The position numbers and the translations under genes are program-made. 64,000 nt of DNA from contig CM019230.1 in the NCBI GenBank assembly GCA_009741485.1, positions 3,994,619 to 4,058,618 of the forward strand, written 5' to 3'. Below the pieces are notes generated by a model. That model was not told the DNA's origin, did no database searches, and saw only the letters and a program-made list of their open reading frames with translations. Each line of letters begins with the position of its first letter. Position 1 is the stretch's first letter. This document shows positions 24,701 through 35,703 of this stretch, one piece after another. The DNA comes from Malurus cyaneus samueli. Lineage: Eukaryota > Chordata > Aves > Passeriformes > Maluridae.

Positions 24701-27700
24701 ACTATCTCTCTGGCCCTAGGCACAGGAATTGCTCCTACCACAATCACTTTATGTTATGGCTTTCCCAGCTAATTTGAAAGGCAATCATTTATCTTAATCT
24801 CAAAAGAAAGGTTGTTCTGAATCTGCTGATCCCTGCAAAGGGTACAAGAAGACCAGCATATTTAGCAATCATATGTATTTTATATATATTTTCAAAGTAT
24901 TGCAGGTATCTGTTGTGGGAGCAATCTGTGGATTCCTTTGGAAACTTTATGGAAATGTATTCTTTGAAATCACTACCCGGCCCTTCTCCCTGCTTTCTAC
25001 CATTTCAGGACAGGAGCACATATACAGTTCTCTCTTTTCCTTGGCATCTGGACAAGTCTTCTACTGTCACTGCCCTGTAGTCCTCAGCTGGCATAAAAAT
25101 TCCAAAATAAATGAGAGTGTTGTAATCAGGAGAAAAATATTGTGTCCTTGTGGTGTTGATGTTTTTGCAGCTCAGCTTCTCAATGCCCACCAGAATTTTG
25201 TATTTCTTTACAAAAATATGCCTGCATTGGTAACTTGGCAGGCCACTTTTTGAATAGATGTTTATCTACTCAACTGTTGCCAACAATGTGCAGTTGATGA
25301 AGCAGTGGAGAAGGTGCACCTTGGCAGGCAGCATGTGGTGGGCTTTGTGGCCAGAAGACCTTTACTCCAGATCTGCTGGTCAAGAGGTTTTAAGAGGTTC
25401 TGTGAAATCCAAAACCGAATATATGAGTAAAATATTACAGCAGAACGTCTTTAAAGAGGCAAAGATACTGACTAAATATCTCCTGAGTTTAAGCATATTT
25501 CAAGAAACCACATAAACGAAATAAGCCTCAGCACATAATTTATAAACCTGCCCACAGGCAACTGAAGAAGAGCATGAGCCAATACTCAAACCCAGCACGG
25601 AAGTACTTAAAGGTGTGTTGCTGTGTACAGTCACACAGCCCGAGGGAACGCATTACCCAGAGAACTCAAAAGGGCAAGGATGGGAGTTTTAAAGAGCTCA
25701 CTGTCAGCTTAGCTCTGCCAACTTTCACTCCTGCCAAGCTGCATCCAAAAAGGCAGGTCTCACCTGTGCTCATCTCCCAGAACCAACACTTATGGAGTCA
25801 CTCAACCTCCAGTATCCTTCCCTTCATTCAAACAGTGAAGTTTTCTCCCAATTTTCAGTAAAACTGGATGCACAAAGTCCCAATTTATTTATTCTGTAAC
25901 CTCGGTGTTCCTACAAGTGTTTTTGCCTGCCCCCGTCAATTCACACCAAAACAATCTTCACAGTGTGTCAATTTGCACTTTCAATCTGTACCTTCTTATC
26001 AGCCTTGAGGGCACAGGGTAGAACCAGAGCTATATATTTGTCAGGCTGGAAGATTTAAGTCAGCATCACACTTAATAGTTTTCCAATGTCCTTTTCAGGG
26101 GTCTCACTGAATTGCAAATCAAAAATTGGTGAAAAGTTAGCATGGAGAGCTGGAGGACATGCTCCCACACCTGAGAGGGCACTGCACAGACAGCAAGGTG
26201 TGATTGTCACCACTGGTGACCACCTGACTGAGCAGAGAACCTCCTGGTGCCCCAAACTGGGGAGGCAGCACAAAGCTACTGGTGCCAACAGCTCCGGGCT
26301 CTCTGCACCCTCTGGCAGAACTCAGAGGATCAGGACAGGGACACAAAGGCCACAGAGGAAGAACTGCAGCCTCACTGCACAGTTTTTTCCACAGCTGTCG
26401 ATTTTTATTACAAAGGGGCAGTGACTGTGTGTTATGAAAGTCCACAGAATATGAAGCTAATAATAAACTGCAAAGCATCACATGGAGGCTAAAACTATGC
26501 TTCCCTTTGGTGGTTGCTAACATACAGGATATTTAGACTGGTTAACAGTGTAGACCAAAATAATTCCTGTATGGATTAAAGTGCAGGAGACATTAACTGT
26601 CACACCAGAAGGACTGGCTAAATTGTGCTGCAAACATGTACACCAGTCTACAGCAGAATAGGGACAGTCAGTTCTATCCACACAAATTTCACATTAAAAA
26701 CTGCAAAGGGCAAATCAATATGCAGCAAGTTTCTCCAAGAGTGAATTGTACTGCCTATTTCACTCCAAAGTGCTCCAGTACCCTGACATTGGGTTTCAGG
26801 AGGGAATTTCTTATCCATGTTAGGACACCTTTATGATCCAAACCCTCCTTCTCATGAACTGAACAGGATGTGAACTAATTGCTCTTAGTCACCTCTTGGT
26901 TAAATGAACTAGAAAGAGTTGCCTAAGTGTCTTGCTCTAAGGTATGTTTTCCAACTCCTGAATCATTCTTATAAATCCGTACTGATCCTTCTAAACCTTT
27001 CTGAAGTCTGACTTCCAGAACAGGATGAAATAGTTTACTACTTGCATTAATATGCATTAATGTGGATCTGTATGTGGTGAATCTGGTCACTTGGCAAAGA
27101 ATTAAAGTGAAAATAATTGGTTAAACCACAAATGAAGGAGACATCTAGTAAGGAAAATACCAGGAAAAGACATTAGTTTTGCACTTCAAATGAGATTTTT
27201 AACATGAAAGCCGAAAACTAAATTATTGCCTGCTTGGACTGTAATCAGGTAGCTGAGGCTCATGACCGCTGCACTGTCTCACTGAAATGAATCTTCAGTT
27301 TATTTTTAACATTAATTGCCAAAACTGAAATACCTTTTCCTCAGCATTTGTTGAACTGATTTTTCTGTAAATTGATTTAGCAAATAAAGTAGAACAGATT
27401 CAAAGTGAAATAGAAAGCTGTCACAGAAACAATGGCTCTCCGATCAGCTTGCACATCCCAACAGCACAGATCTTATTTATTCCATACTTACTCCAAAGTG
27501 AAGCCTATCATCACATGGGTAAAGGACATTCTATGCAAAAATGGCAAATTAAATATATTTTTATTCAATAGATCTTAACAGTGCAGTACTGGACACCAGG
27601 TGCAATCTCTGCAGAATGTAGGACACCAGTGCATGAAAATTTCCTTTTGAGTTGCCCCTATTTCTGATATTGTGGGAGTCTGCAGATTCATTTTAAGAAA

Positions 27701-28016
27701 AACATTACCATAAAACTCCCAGCTGAGCAAATATGCTTTTAAAAGCTTGTTGCATTAAGCCTTTTATTTTACCTACATTGTTACCCAAATCCTACCTGGA
27801 CAGCTGCAGATTCAAGAATTGTGGTCTTTGAGTAAGTCCAGAAATGTATATATTGACGCCAATATAAATTTGAACAAGCAACACAGTTTCAGCAGCCTCA
27901 TCCTTTGAAAATCTTGGGACCCAAAGCCAGCACAAGGCTCAATCAGCAATGGTTACCATCTGGGTTTATGCAGCTCCATCTCTTTTCAAGTGTCATGGAT
28001 TATGTTGGGGGAAAGT
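21731..28016. other. Intergenic DNA, no gene recognised
   Basis: Moderately AT-rich sequence with stops in all frames. The only assignable content is a diverged MIR-like SINE at about 23,180-23,265 and a purine-rich low-complexity run (A/G) at 24,306-24,345. Confidence 0.5.
23180..23265 (-). mobile_element. Diverged MIR-like SINE fragment
   Basis: The antisense MIR core phrase is recognisable: AACTTGAGG, then CTTGCCCAAGGTCACA, then a degraded tail resembling the usual end of the element. The assignment rests on remembered consensus and needs a repeat search. Confidence 0.5.
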
Positions 28017-28055
28017 CAATAGCACTAAATTCACCCTGAATGTTAAACCCATGGA
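28017..28055 (+). repeat. 39-bp perfect direct repeat, copy 1
   Basis: All 39 bases, beginning CAATAGCACTAAATTC and ending AACCCATGGA, recur without mismatch at 31,276-31,314 in the same orientation. Similarity stops at once on both sides. Confidence 0.95.
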
Positions 28056-28565
28056 TTGCCACGGCATTAAGGGCCAGGGATGAGCTTGGCCTGCTGTGGC
28101 CATGGCCACCTAATTCAATTAACATTTACGTTCTAAAAAAATCCGCCCCATTTGCAAGTCCTAAGTAATATGGTAAATATGGAACAAATTATCAGCAACA
28201 GCAGGGGAGATTTAAAATATGCATCTCGAGTTTGGAGTCACTCAGGAACCTGCGGTGATGCAATCACTCAAACAGAGCAATCTTTATGAGTTTAGCTTTG
28301 CCAAGAATCCCTGTGCAAACCATCTTCCCCAGCCTGGGTGACACACAGCTGCAAAAATGCCTCATCCACCACCACCACCAATGCCTGCAAGTTTTTGCAA
28401 ATCAGGTATTTCCCACTGACTTAGAGCGGTGCTTCCCAACCACTTTTGATGGGAAAACCTTTTTCAGCTTTTCCAGGGCACCACACAGAGCCCTGTACAG
28501 CGAGTTGAAGAGTGGCAGTGATGGATGGCTACAGGTTCTGGGGGTTCAGGCCTGTGTTTGACGCT
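28056..28565. other. Unique DNA before the minisatellite block
   Basis: No gene was recognised. The composition shifts from AT-rich to GC-rich towards the right edge, where the 15-bp minisatellite begins. Confidence 0.5.
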
Positions 28566-28980
28566 GTGTGTGGAGCCCGAGGATGTGGAGCCAGAGGCCA
28601 TGGAGCCCAAGGCCGTGGAGCCCAAGGATTTGAAGCCCGGGGCCATGGAGTTGAGGCCGTGGAGCCAGAGGCTGTGGAGACTGAGGCTGGAGCCTGAGGC
28701 TGGAGCTTGAGGATAAGGAGCTCGAGGATTTGGAGCCCGAGGCTGGAGCCTGGGGCCGTGGAGCCGCGGCTGTGGAGCCCGGAACCGTGGAGCCTGGGAC
28801 CGTGGAGCCAGAGGCTGTGGAGCCCGAGCTGGAGCTTGAGGATATGGAGCTCAAGGCGTGGAACCCGAGGATATGGAGCCAGAGTATGTGGAGCCCGAGG
28901 CTGTGGAGCCAGGGCGTGGAGCCAAAGGCCGTGGAGCCCGAGGATGTGGAGCCCGAGGCCGTGGAGCCCGAGGCTGCTGT
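28566..28980. repeat. 15-bp GC-rich minisatellite
   Basis: The basic unit is GAGCCCGAGGCYGTG, repeated about 27 times with point changes and occasional indels. Because 15 is a multiple of three, one plus-strand frame reads an EPEAV-type peptide repeat and one minus-strand frame reads a GSTAS-type repeat. Indels shift the frame several times, which argues against selection on a protein. Confidence 0.9.
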
Positions 28981-28984
28981 CCCC

Positions 28985-29346
28985 ACCCCACCGGTGCCAC
29001 CGAGCGCCAACACCTGCGACGTGGCGGCAGCCGATCCACGCAGGAGGAGCCTCAGCACGGCTGGGGTAGGGACCTGCCGGGCCTCGGGCAGGGCTGTGGG
29101 AAGCACCTGCGGGGGTTGGGATCCCACTCGCCTTTGGGGTTTTGGGGGATCCCCTGAGGGCGGCTCCTCGCTGCCCAGCGCGGGCCAGGAGGGGGCGCGG
29201 CGGCGCGCGCGGGACGCCATGTTGCGCGGGCGTGAGGGGACAGGGGGGACCCGCGGCGGGGACACTCGGGGAGCGGCCTTCGAACTGTCCCCACACCGGC
29301 CATGGCTCAGGCAGCGACCCCCGGACTGTCCCCAGGCTGTCCCCAC
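28985..29346. promoter_or_regulatory. CpG-rich segment with YY1-like site between minisatellites
   Basis: CpG density peaks at about 29,160-29,290. At 29,215-29,224 the plus strand reads CGCCATGTTG, which on the minus strand is CAACATGGCG. This is the YY1-type motif that in many CpG-island promoters overlaps the initiator ATG. The minus-strand ATG (29,220) has A at -3 and G at +4 and opens 224 codons. These start arginine- and proline-rich and then run into the 15-bp minisatellite, stopping at 28,546. A gene is not demonstrated; no known family was recognised. Confidence 0.35.
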
Positions 29347-30684
29347 AGCGATCACAAAGCACAGCCCGCGCTGTGCCACAGCAATGACAGAGCGCAGCCC
29401 GGGCTGTGCCACACCAGTGACAGAGCGCATCCCGGGCTGTGCCACACCAGTGACAGAGCGCACCCGGGGCTGTGCCACACCAGTGACAGAGCGCACCCCG
29501 GGCTGTGCCACACCAGTGACAGAACGCACCCGGGCTGTGCCACACAGTGACAGTGACAGAGCGCACCCCGGGCTGTGCCACACCAGTGACAGAGCGCATC
29601 CCGGGCTGTGCCACACCAGTGACAGAGCGCAGCCCGGGCTGTGCCACACCAGTGACAGTGACAGAGCGCAGCCCGGGCTGTGCCACACCAGTGACAGTGA
29701 CAGAGCGCGCCCCGGGCTGTGCCACACCAGTGACAGAGCGCATCCCGGGCTGTGCCACACCAGTGACAGAGCGCAGCCCGGGGCTGTGCCACACCAGTGA
29801 CAGAGCGCACCCTGGGCTGTGCCACACCAGTGACAGAGCGCAGCCCGGGCTGTGCCACACCAGTGACAGAGCGCAGCCCGGGGCTGTGCCACACCAGTGA
29901 CAGAGCGCAGCCCGGGGCTGTGCCACACCAGTGACAGAGCGCACCCTGGGCTGTGCCACACCAGTGACAGAGCGCAGCCCGGGCTGTGCCACACCAGTGA
30001 CAGAGCGCACCCGGGGCTGTGCCACACCAGTGACAGAGCGCACCCGGGCTGTGCCACACCAGTGACAGAGCGCACCCGGGCTGTGCCACACCAGTGACAG
30101 AGCGCACCCGGGCTGTGCCACACCAGTGACAGTGACAGAGCGCACCCGGGCTGTGCCACACCAGCGACAGAGCGCGCCCCGGGCTGTGCCACAGCAGTGA
30201 CAGTGATAGAACGCGCCCCGGGCTGTGCCACACCAGTGACAGTGACAGAGCGCAGCCCGGGCTGTGCCACACCAGTGACAGAACGCAGCCCGGGCTGTGC
30301 CACACCAGCGACAGAGCGCACCCCGGGCTGTGCCACAGCAGTGACAGTGACAGAGCGCACCCCGGGCTGTGCCACACCAGTGACAGAGCACACCCGGGGC
30401 TGTGCCACACCAGTGACAGAGCGCAGCCCGGGCTGTGCCACACCAGTGACAGTGATAGAACGCCCCCGGGCTGTGCCACACCAGTGACAGAGCGCACCCG
30501 GGCTGTGCCACACCAGTGACAGTGATAGAACGCACCCCGGGCTGTGCCACACCAGTGACAGAGCGCACCCCGGGCTGTGCCACACCAGCGACAGAGCGCA
30601 CCCCGGGCTGTGCCACACCAGTGACAGAGCGCACCCGGGCTGTGCCACACCAGTGACAGAGCGCACCCCGGGCTGTGCCACACC
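29347..30684. repeat. 33-bp GC-rich minisatellite, about forty units
   Basis: The consensus unit starts CACACCAGTGACAGAGCGCA and ends CCCCGGGCTGTGC (33 bp). Units of 32 bp lack one C, and some carry an extra GTGACA hexamer, often seen as CAGTGACAGTGACAGAGCGC. Nearly every unit keeps CCCGGG and GCGC. The unit has no stop codon in several frames on both strands, so frames of 465-714 codons cross the array and even join it to the 15-bp array. These are products of the repeat, not proteins. No unique spacers exist, so this is not a CRISPR-type array. Confidence 0.97.
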
Positions 30685-31275
30685 GGGCACAGGCGGGCTA
30701 TAGGGGCGGCGAAGGGCAGGCTCGGCCCGTGTCCGGTAGCGAGCCCCACCGGAGCCTCCTCAGGACAAAGCTTTGTCCCCCTGCCGCAGGCTTGGTCACC
30801 GCAGCGGCATCAGAGGCTCCGGGCTGCCGAGGTGTAAATCTGGTGTAAAGCTGTGCAGCTCTAGAGCTGACCCTGCGGGCGTCAGCGAAGTTAGTAAGGA
30901 CGCACGGACTCAGGCTGGTATAAATACATTTCTCTTTCAATGAAAAGTTGGTGTTGCAAGGGGTGTCAAGTTGGCACGGAGGGTGATGTGTTGATTTATG
31001 GTAAGGCAGGATGAAGTCAGGAGGACAGCGCTGCTGTGTTTGCTGCCTGTGTTGGGAAGAGGTCTGCGGTGATGAGCAGCAAAACCCGGCATGATTCAGC
31101 GGAACTGCTGCTCACCCTGCCAGGGTCTTTGTCAAATTCCCCTCTCTGGGTATCCAGGGGAGGGTAAGACACGCTCTGCTTTGCAGCTGTATGTGGCTTC
31201 CTCCCTTCGGCTCATGGCACCGCCAGACCTGTCCCTCTGTCTGGGGACAGACTGTGGAGCCAGTGCAAATTCAGC
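30685..31275. other. Unique DNA right of the minisatellite
   Basis: GC-rich for about 200 bases after the array, then of average composition. No gene was recognised. Confidence 0.5.
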
Positions 31276-31314
31276 CAATAGCACTAAATTCACCCTGAAT
31301 GTTAAACCCATGGA
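31276..31314 (+). repeat. 39-bp perfect direct repeat, copy 2
   Basis: Identical to 28,017-28,055, about 3.26 kb away, with both minisatellites lying between the copies. Confidence 0.95.
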
Positions 31315-33967
31315 CAGCACTGTGGATCTGAAGCCGAGCTGCAGAACCAGCTGCAGGGCACACACTCAGACTGGCACCACAGACACACCTGAAATTCTGG
31401 TTAAACGCATCCTCCCGAAATAAAGCTGAAAAGCGTGCGGGGATGCATCCAGCTGTCGGCGACAGGACGAGCAGTCGGCGTCGCTCCGTGGCTGCTTCAG
31501 CACGTACCTGACACAGCCCCCGCAGCTGAGGCTGGATTTACGCTCGGTGCATCTTACATCTGGAGACAAGCAGCGTGCGGCTCGTGTGCTGGAGCCGGGC
31601 CAGGGTTAAGCCCCAGTAGTCGGAGCTGGATCCCTGGTAGCACTCGTGATGGGAGGTCAGGCGCAATGAAAGAGCCCTAGTAGTTTGAGAAGGAACACAC
31701 CAGCACCTCTCCTGATGGGAGGTCAGGCGCAGTGAGCAGGAGGGCCCCCCTCGTGCTGGCAGCTCCGTTCCAGTGTTTGGCTGGGCTCCAGAAGATTAAA
31801 ATAGAGCCTTAGACTGTCCCCTCGGCAGCACTGCCAGCCAGAGCCCTGACAATCCTGGGGTTGTACTCAAACGTGAGTCCCTCGGGAGCGTGGGCTTTAC
31901 CCTAACAGCTGAGGCACTGAGTAGGTCGGAGCAGGCAGGGTTGTTGCTCTTGTGACTCAGACTCGAGGAACAGAGGGAGCAGGATGGAGCCACGAGAGAG
32001 CAGGGGATCGGGACCAAACTGCAAGGCACAGAAGGGGGAAGGAGCAAGTGTACCCCAGAAGAAGGCCTGAAAAAAAATCCTTGTTCTGCTGGGCCCAGGT
32101 TCAAATCATGTGCAGCCATGAGAATCGGGTGTTCACTGTTTGAGCCCGAGTTCTGATTCAGCTCCTTTCTGACACCGTTTTGGGAAAAGAGAAGATAAGT
32201 GAAAAAAAGACAAACCAAAACATTTTAGAAAGCAATACGAGGGAAGACAAAGGCTGTGCAGGTTCTTTTTCGCGTGGAAAAATCTTCTGTGGTCCAGGAA
32301 TGATCACAGCTGAGGGGAACAGGAGCTGCGTTCTCATTCCTGTATTGCAAAGAGCTTCAACAAAACGCCCGATTTTCAGAATTGAGGAGCACTCCCAAGT
32401 ACCACTAAAATCAATAGCAGTGGCAGATGTTGGTGTTTATTAACAAGGGTGTTTCAACTCTTAGAGAATTATTTATCACCACTTAAGGCATCTACACTTG
32501 AAATATTTTGCTTCAGGATTTTCAGAGAGTGATAACAAATAGTGCCAGAGAAAGCATTTAGGCATTGCCCTTTTCGCCCCTGAAAAATAAAATTTGGTTG
32601 AAATTTTGAAGGAATCTATTTTGAAAATATCACATTGATTCAGTCAAAAAAATGCTGACATTACCAAATTCAGTACTTTTAGTTTGACATTTAAAGAAAA
32701 AGCATTTATATTTACTGGTATAAAATGGTGTTTGTCTTTAATTTTTTTTTAAGATTAGCTTATAAAGCTTAAAAGTTGCTGCTCAATTTACTGTTATTAT
32801 TTCTGTTACTGAATGTGTGTGTGAGCAGAGAGTGGATGATTCTCCCTGATTGTTTTTGATATAATAAAGATGAACTGGACAATCAGAATAAAAATATGTT
32901 ATTCTTATAGGTAGGAAAAAGAAGTTCTACTGGTCAATTTGGACCAATTAACTAATATTTATTAATTAAAAACTTTGAGAAAATAGAAACATTTTTAGAG
33001 TTTTTTTTCTGGAAGAATATATATTTGTTTGAAGAGACATTGAAAAAAGCAGTCTGGGGAAAAGAGCAGCCTGGGGAAGAGAACAGTAAAGGTTATTAAT
33101 AAAGGTTTTTTGTGTGTTTGCAAAACAAACAAAAACCTCAAATCAAACCCAAAGCTTTTATTTCAAGACAGAATTAAAAAATAAGTTAATAGTTCTCAGA
33201 GAGATGAGAGTTTATATAGGTCAATACACTGGAGTGGAACAGTGAAACGGGTGTCTTTTGCTGTCAGAAGAGCGAGTCAGAAACATGCCCAGAAAAGTTT
33301 GTAACTTCTTTCCAGTTGGTTTAAAAGCGTCTCAGTAAAACAGCAGAGAACACAGAGGCAAGTACAGAACAGCGCTGTCCTTCATGGCAGACGTGTTGCA
33401 AACGTCTGGGAGAATTGCACTGCTCACTCACTGATCTTCTGAGAGAAAGAAGAAATCTCAGCTTGGGGCAAGCAAAACATACAAACAACCAGGCTTCAGA
33501 AAAGCGTGGTACATGCAAAATGCACCAGAGAACTGAAGTACATGCACACAAAAATCCTGCTTTGTCTCGCAGTGTTTTCCTCAGTTAATTTCTTAGGTCA
33601 GTGTACATGACTAATTGCATTTGGTTTCTTTTTTTCTTTTACTAACCTAGTAAAAATGTGGTACCAATCTTAATGTTTTGAAATGAGAACTCAAGGAAGC
33701 AGAAATGATCGACACATGTTATCTTACATTTTGAGAATTATCTTGTTCTGCCGCTTAACTCTACTTTGGCTATGTTTCGGTTAAAATATTTTCCACGGGT
33801 GAAAATATCCCATATAAGTGCAGTGAGATGCTGTTATTTTTGAAGCTTGCATTGAGTTGGGATGTCACAGCTGAAATGCAGACCATGATCACCCTGGACA
33901 TTGCCACATGTACCTGTGCACAACGGTGGATGATGATGCTGGGAGGATGCTAACCGGGAAATTGTGT

Positions 33968-34016
33968 CCCTGCTCTGCCACAAACTCTCTGTGTCACCTT
34001 GGGTGTGTCACTTACT
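33968..34016 (+). mobile_element. Diverged MIR-like SINE fragment
   Basis: The sense MIR core phrase is recognisable as CTCTGTGTCACCTTGGGTG followed by TGTCACTTACTCC, preceded by CCTGCTCTGCCACA. It is short and diverged. Confidence 0.5.
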
Positions 34017-35635
34017 CCAGTTATGGCCTCAGCTGATTGTTGAAACACATGGAGCAACCTGTCTGTGATGGTAAACTGTGACCCAGAGCAGGACCCTTAC
34101 AGTTTCACTTCAGCATTCAAAATGGAGCTTTTCTTATTTCCCTTATTTACATACAGCACCCCAGTTCTATTCTGCATTAGAAATGTCTTGTTTTGCTTTT
34201 TTATATGAAAAAAATCAACTTCTGTTGCCCCTTGTGGGAGGGTATTTTCACCCACAAACCCAGGAAGCCGTGCCTATTTCATCCAGGCTTCTGAATTAAA
34301 ATAAAGATTTAGAGACCAGATTTGAAAGTTTGGCCTTGGAAAAAGTCACTTTCCAACAAAATAAAAGAATTCAGGGAAAAGCACAGACTGCATTCAGATT
34401 TCCAGGGATTGTAAAGCTCACGTATGGGGGTACTTAACGGTAGTCAAAAAGAATATTTTTCAAGAAATACTGTTTAAAGATTATGCACAAGTGCATGTGG
34501 CATTTAGGATCATGTGAGTGTACACACCAACATTTTTTTGTTAATGAGGGAGAAGACTTGTCCATAATTTTAGAAGATCACAGGAGTTGTAAGAATGCAA
34601 GAGCAATTCAAGTCTTCTAAATCTTGAAAGAGCTGAGTTTCTATGATATTAGATCAAACAAAAAAATCTATGTTAAGAACATTTTTATGACAATGATTCA
34701 CTCAAATAAATTTAAGATTTCTTTTACCAACCGATCCTTTTTTTTTCTAAAATAGTATTTAATATCTGAAGTTATAAAAAATATTTGTAGTCCTGAAAAT
34801 TATTTTTATTGTCTATTTTATGTACTATACATGCCTCTTTCAGGAATTATTAAAGAAGCATGAGTCATACGGCACTCATTTACTCTTGGCTCTTGGCCAT
34901 CCTCAATATATATTTTGCTTTTTTCAAACCATTCACAGGTACATACGCATGAAAATATTGTTGTGTCAAGTCCCAAGCTCACAGTTAGCACAGCATACAT
35001 TGTTCATCAAGATATTTACAAAGTTTTAGAGCACATAAAATTGTGCATTATTTTGTACCAAAGTTTAAACTTTAACATACACTCGGTTGCATATATAGCA
35101 ACAAGTTACAATAAAAATCTGAACAAAGACAACCAATAAACAGCCAAATTGCTATGTACAAACAAGGCAGGAAGCAATTAAACACCGCCTCGCACATTTC
35201 ACTTAAATTACTTTTTCTCAGAGGGGAAAAAACAAACAACCCCTCTTCCCCTCCCCCAAGTCCCCAATAACCCTATTAAGTCTTCGTTTTTATCAGCAAA
35301 ACGACTGAAACTCCCACTGCATTCAGTAGGGGATTCATTTGCATAACATGGGAGAGAAATTTAGTCCCTTTTATAAGGAGCAATAGCGAATTATGCAGTG
35401 TGGGCTTCCCTCAGTGCCACAGCAGAGTGGTGGGCTCACTCTGAGCCTGGCTCTTGCAGTCCCTGTGACCTCCAGGGGAATATTCCATGAGATGAGCCCC
35501 CTTTTTTCTTGCTTACACATACAATTTTTACACCAGCATATTGTTCTTGTGATGACTCCACTGGTCCAGGTCTCAGGTGACACAGAACACCGAGTCAGGG
35601 AGTGCTGTTCTGTACCTCACCCAGCGTCGGTGCAT

Positions 35636-35703
35636 CTACTCTTGATTTACACTGGTGCAAAAAAAGCCAGAGTGAGGTCAAAGGACAGCAGGACTGGGCC
35701 CAA
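35636..35703 (+). repeat. Ancient sauropsid interspersed repeat fragment
   Basis: The phrase TTGATTTACACTGGTGCAA, followed by GAGTGAGGTCAAAGGACAGC and TGGGCCC, matches a repeat seen several times in this window (46,815-46,905 and 60,318-60,400). I cannot name the family. Confidence 0.4.

Noticed and set aside
29347..30684. Regularly spaced repeats resembling a CRISPR array
   Set aside because: The units are directly adjacent without unique spacers and the DNA is vertebrate; it is a minisatellite.
28529..30749. Minus-strand open frames of 465, 701 and 714 codons
   Set aside because: They cross two minisatellites whose units contain no stop. Similar long frames exist in several frames and on both strands, and the translated sequence is only repeat units.
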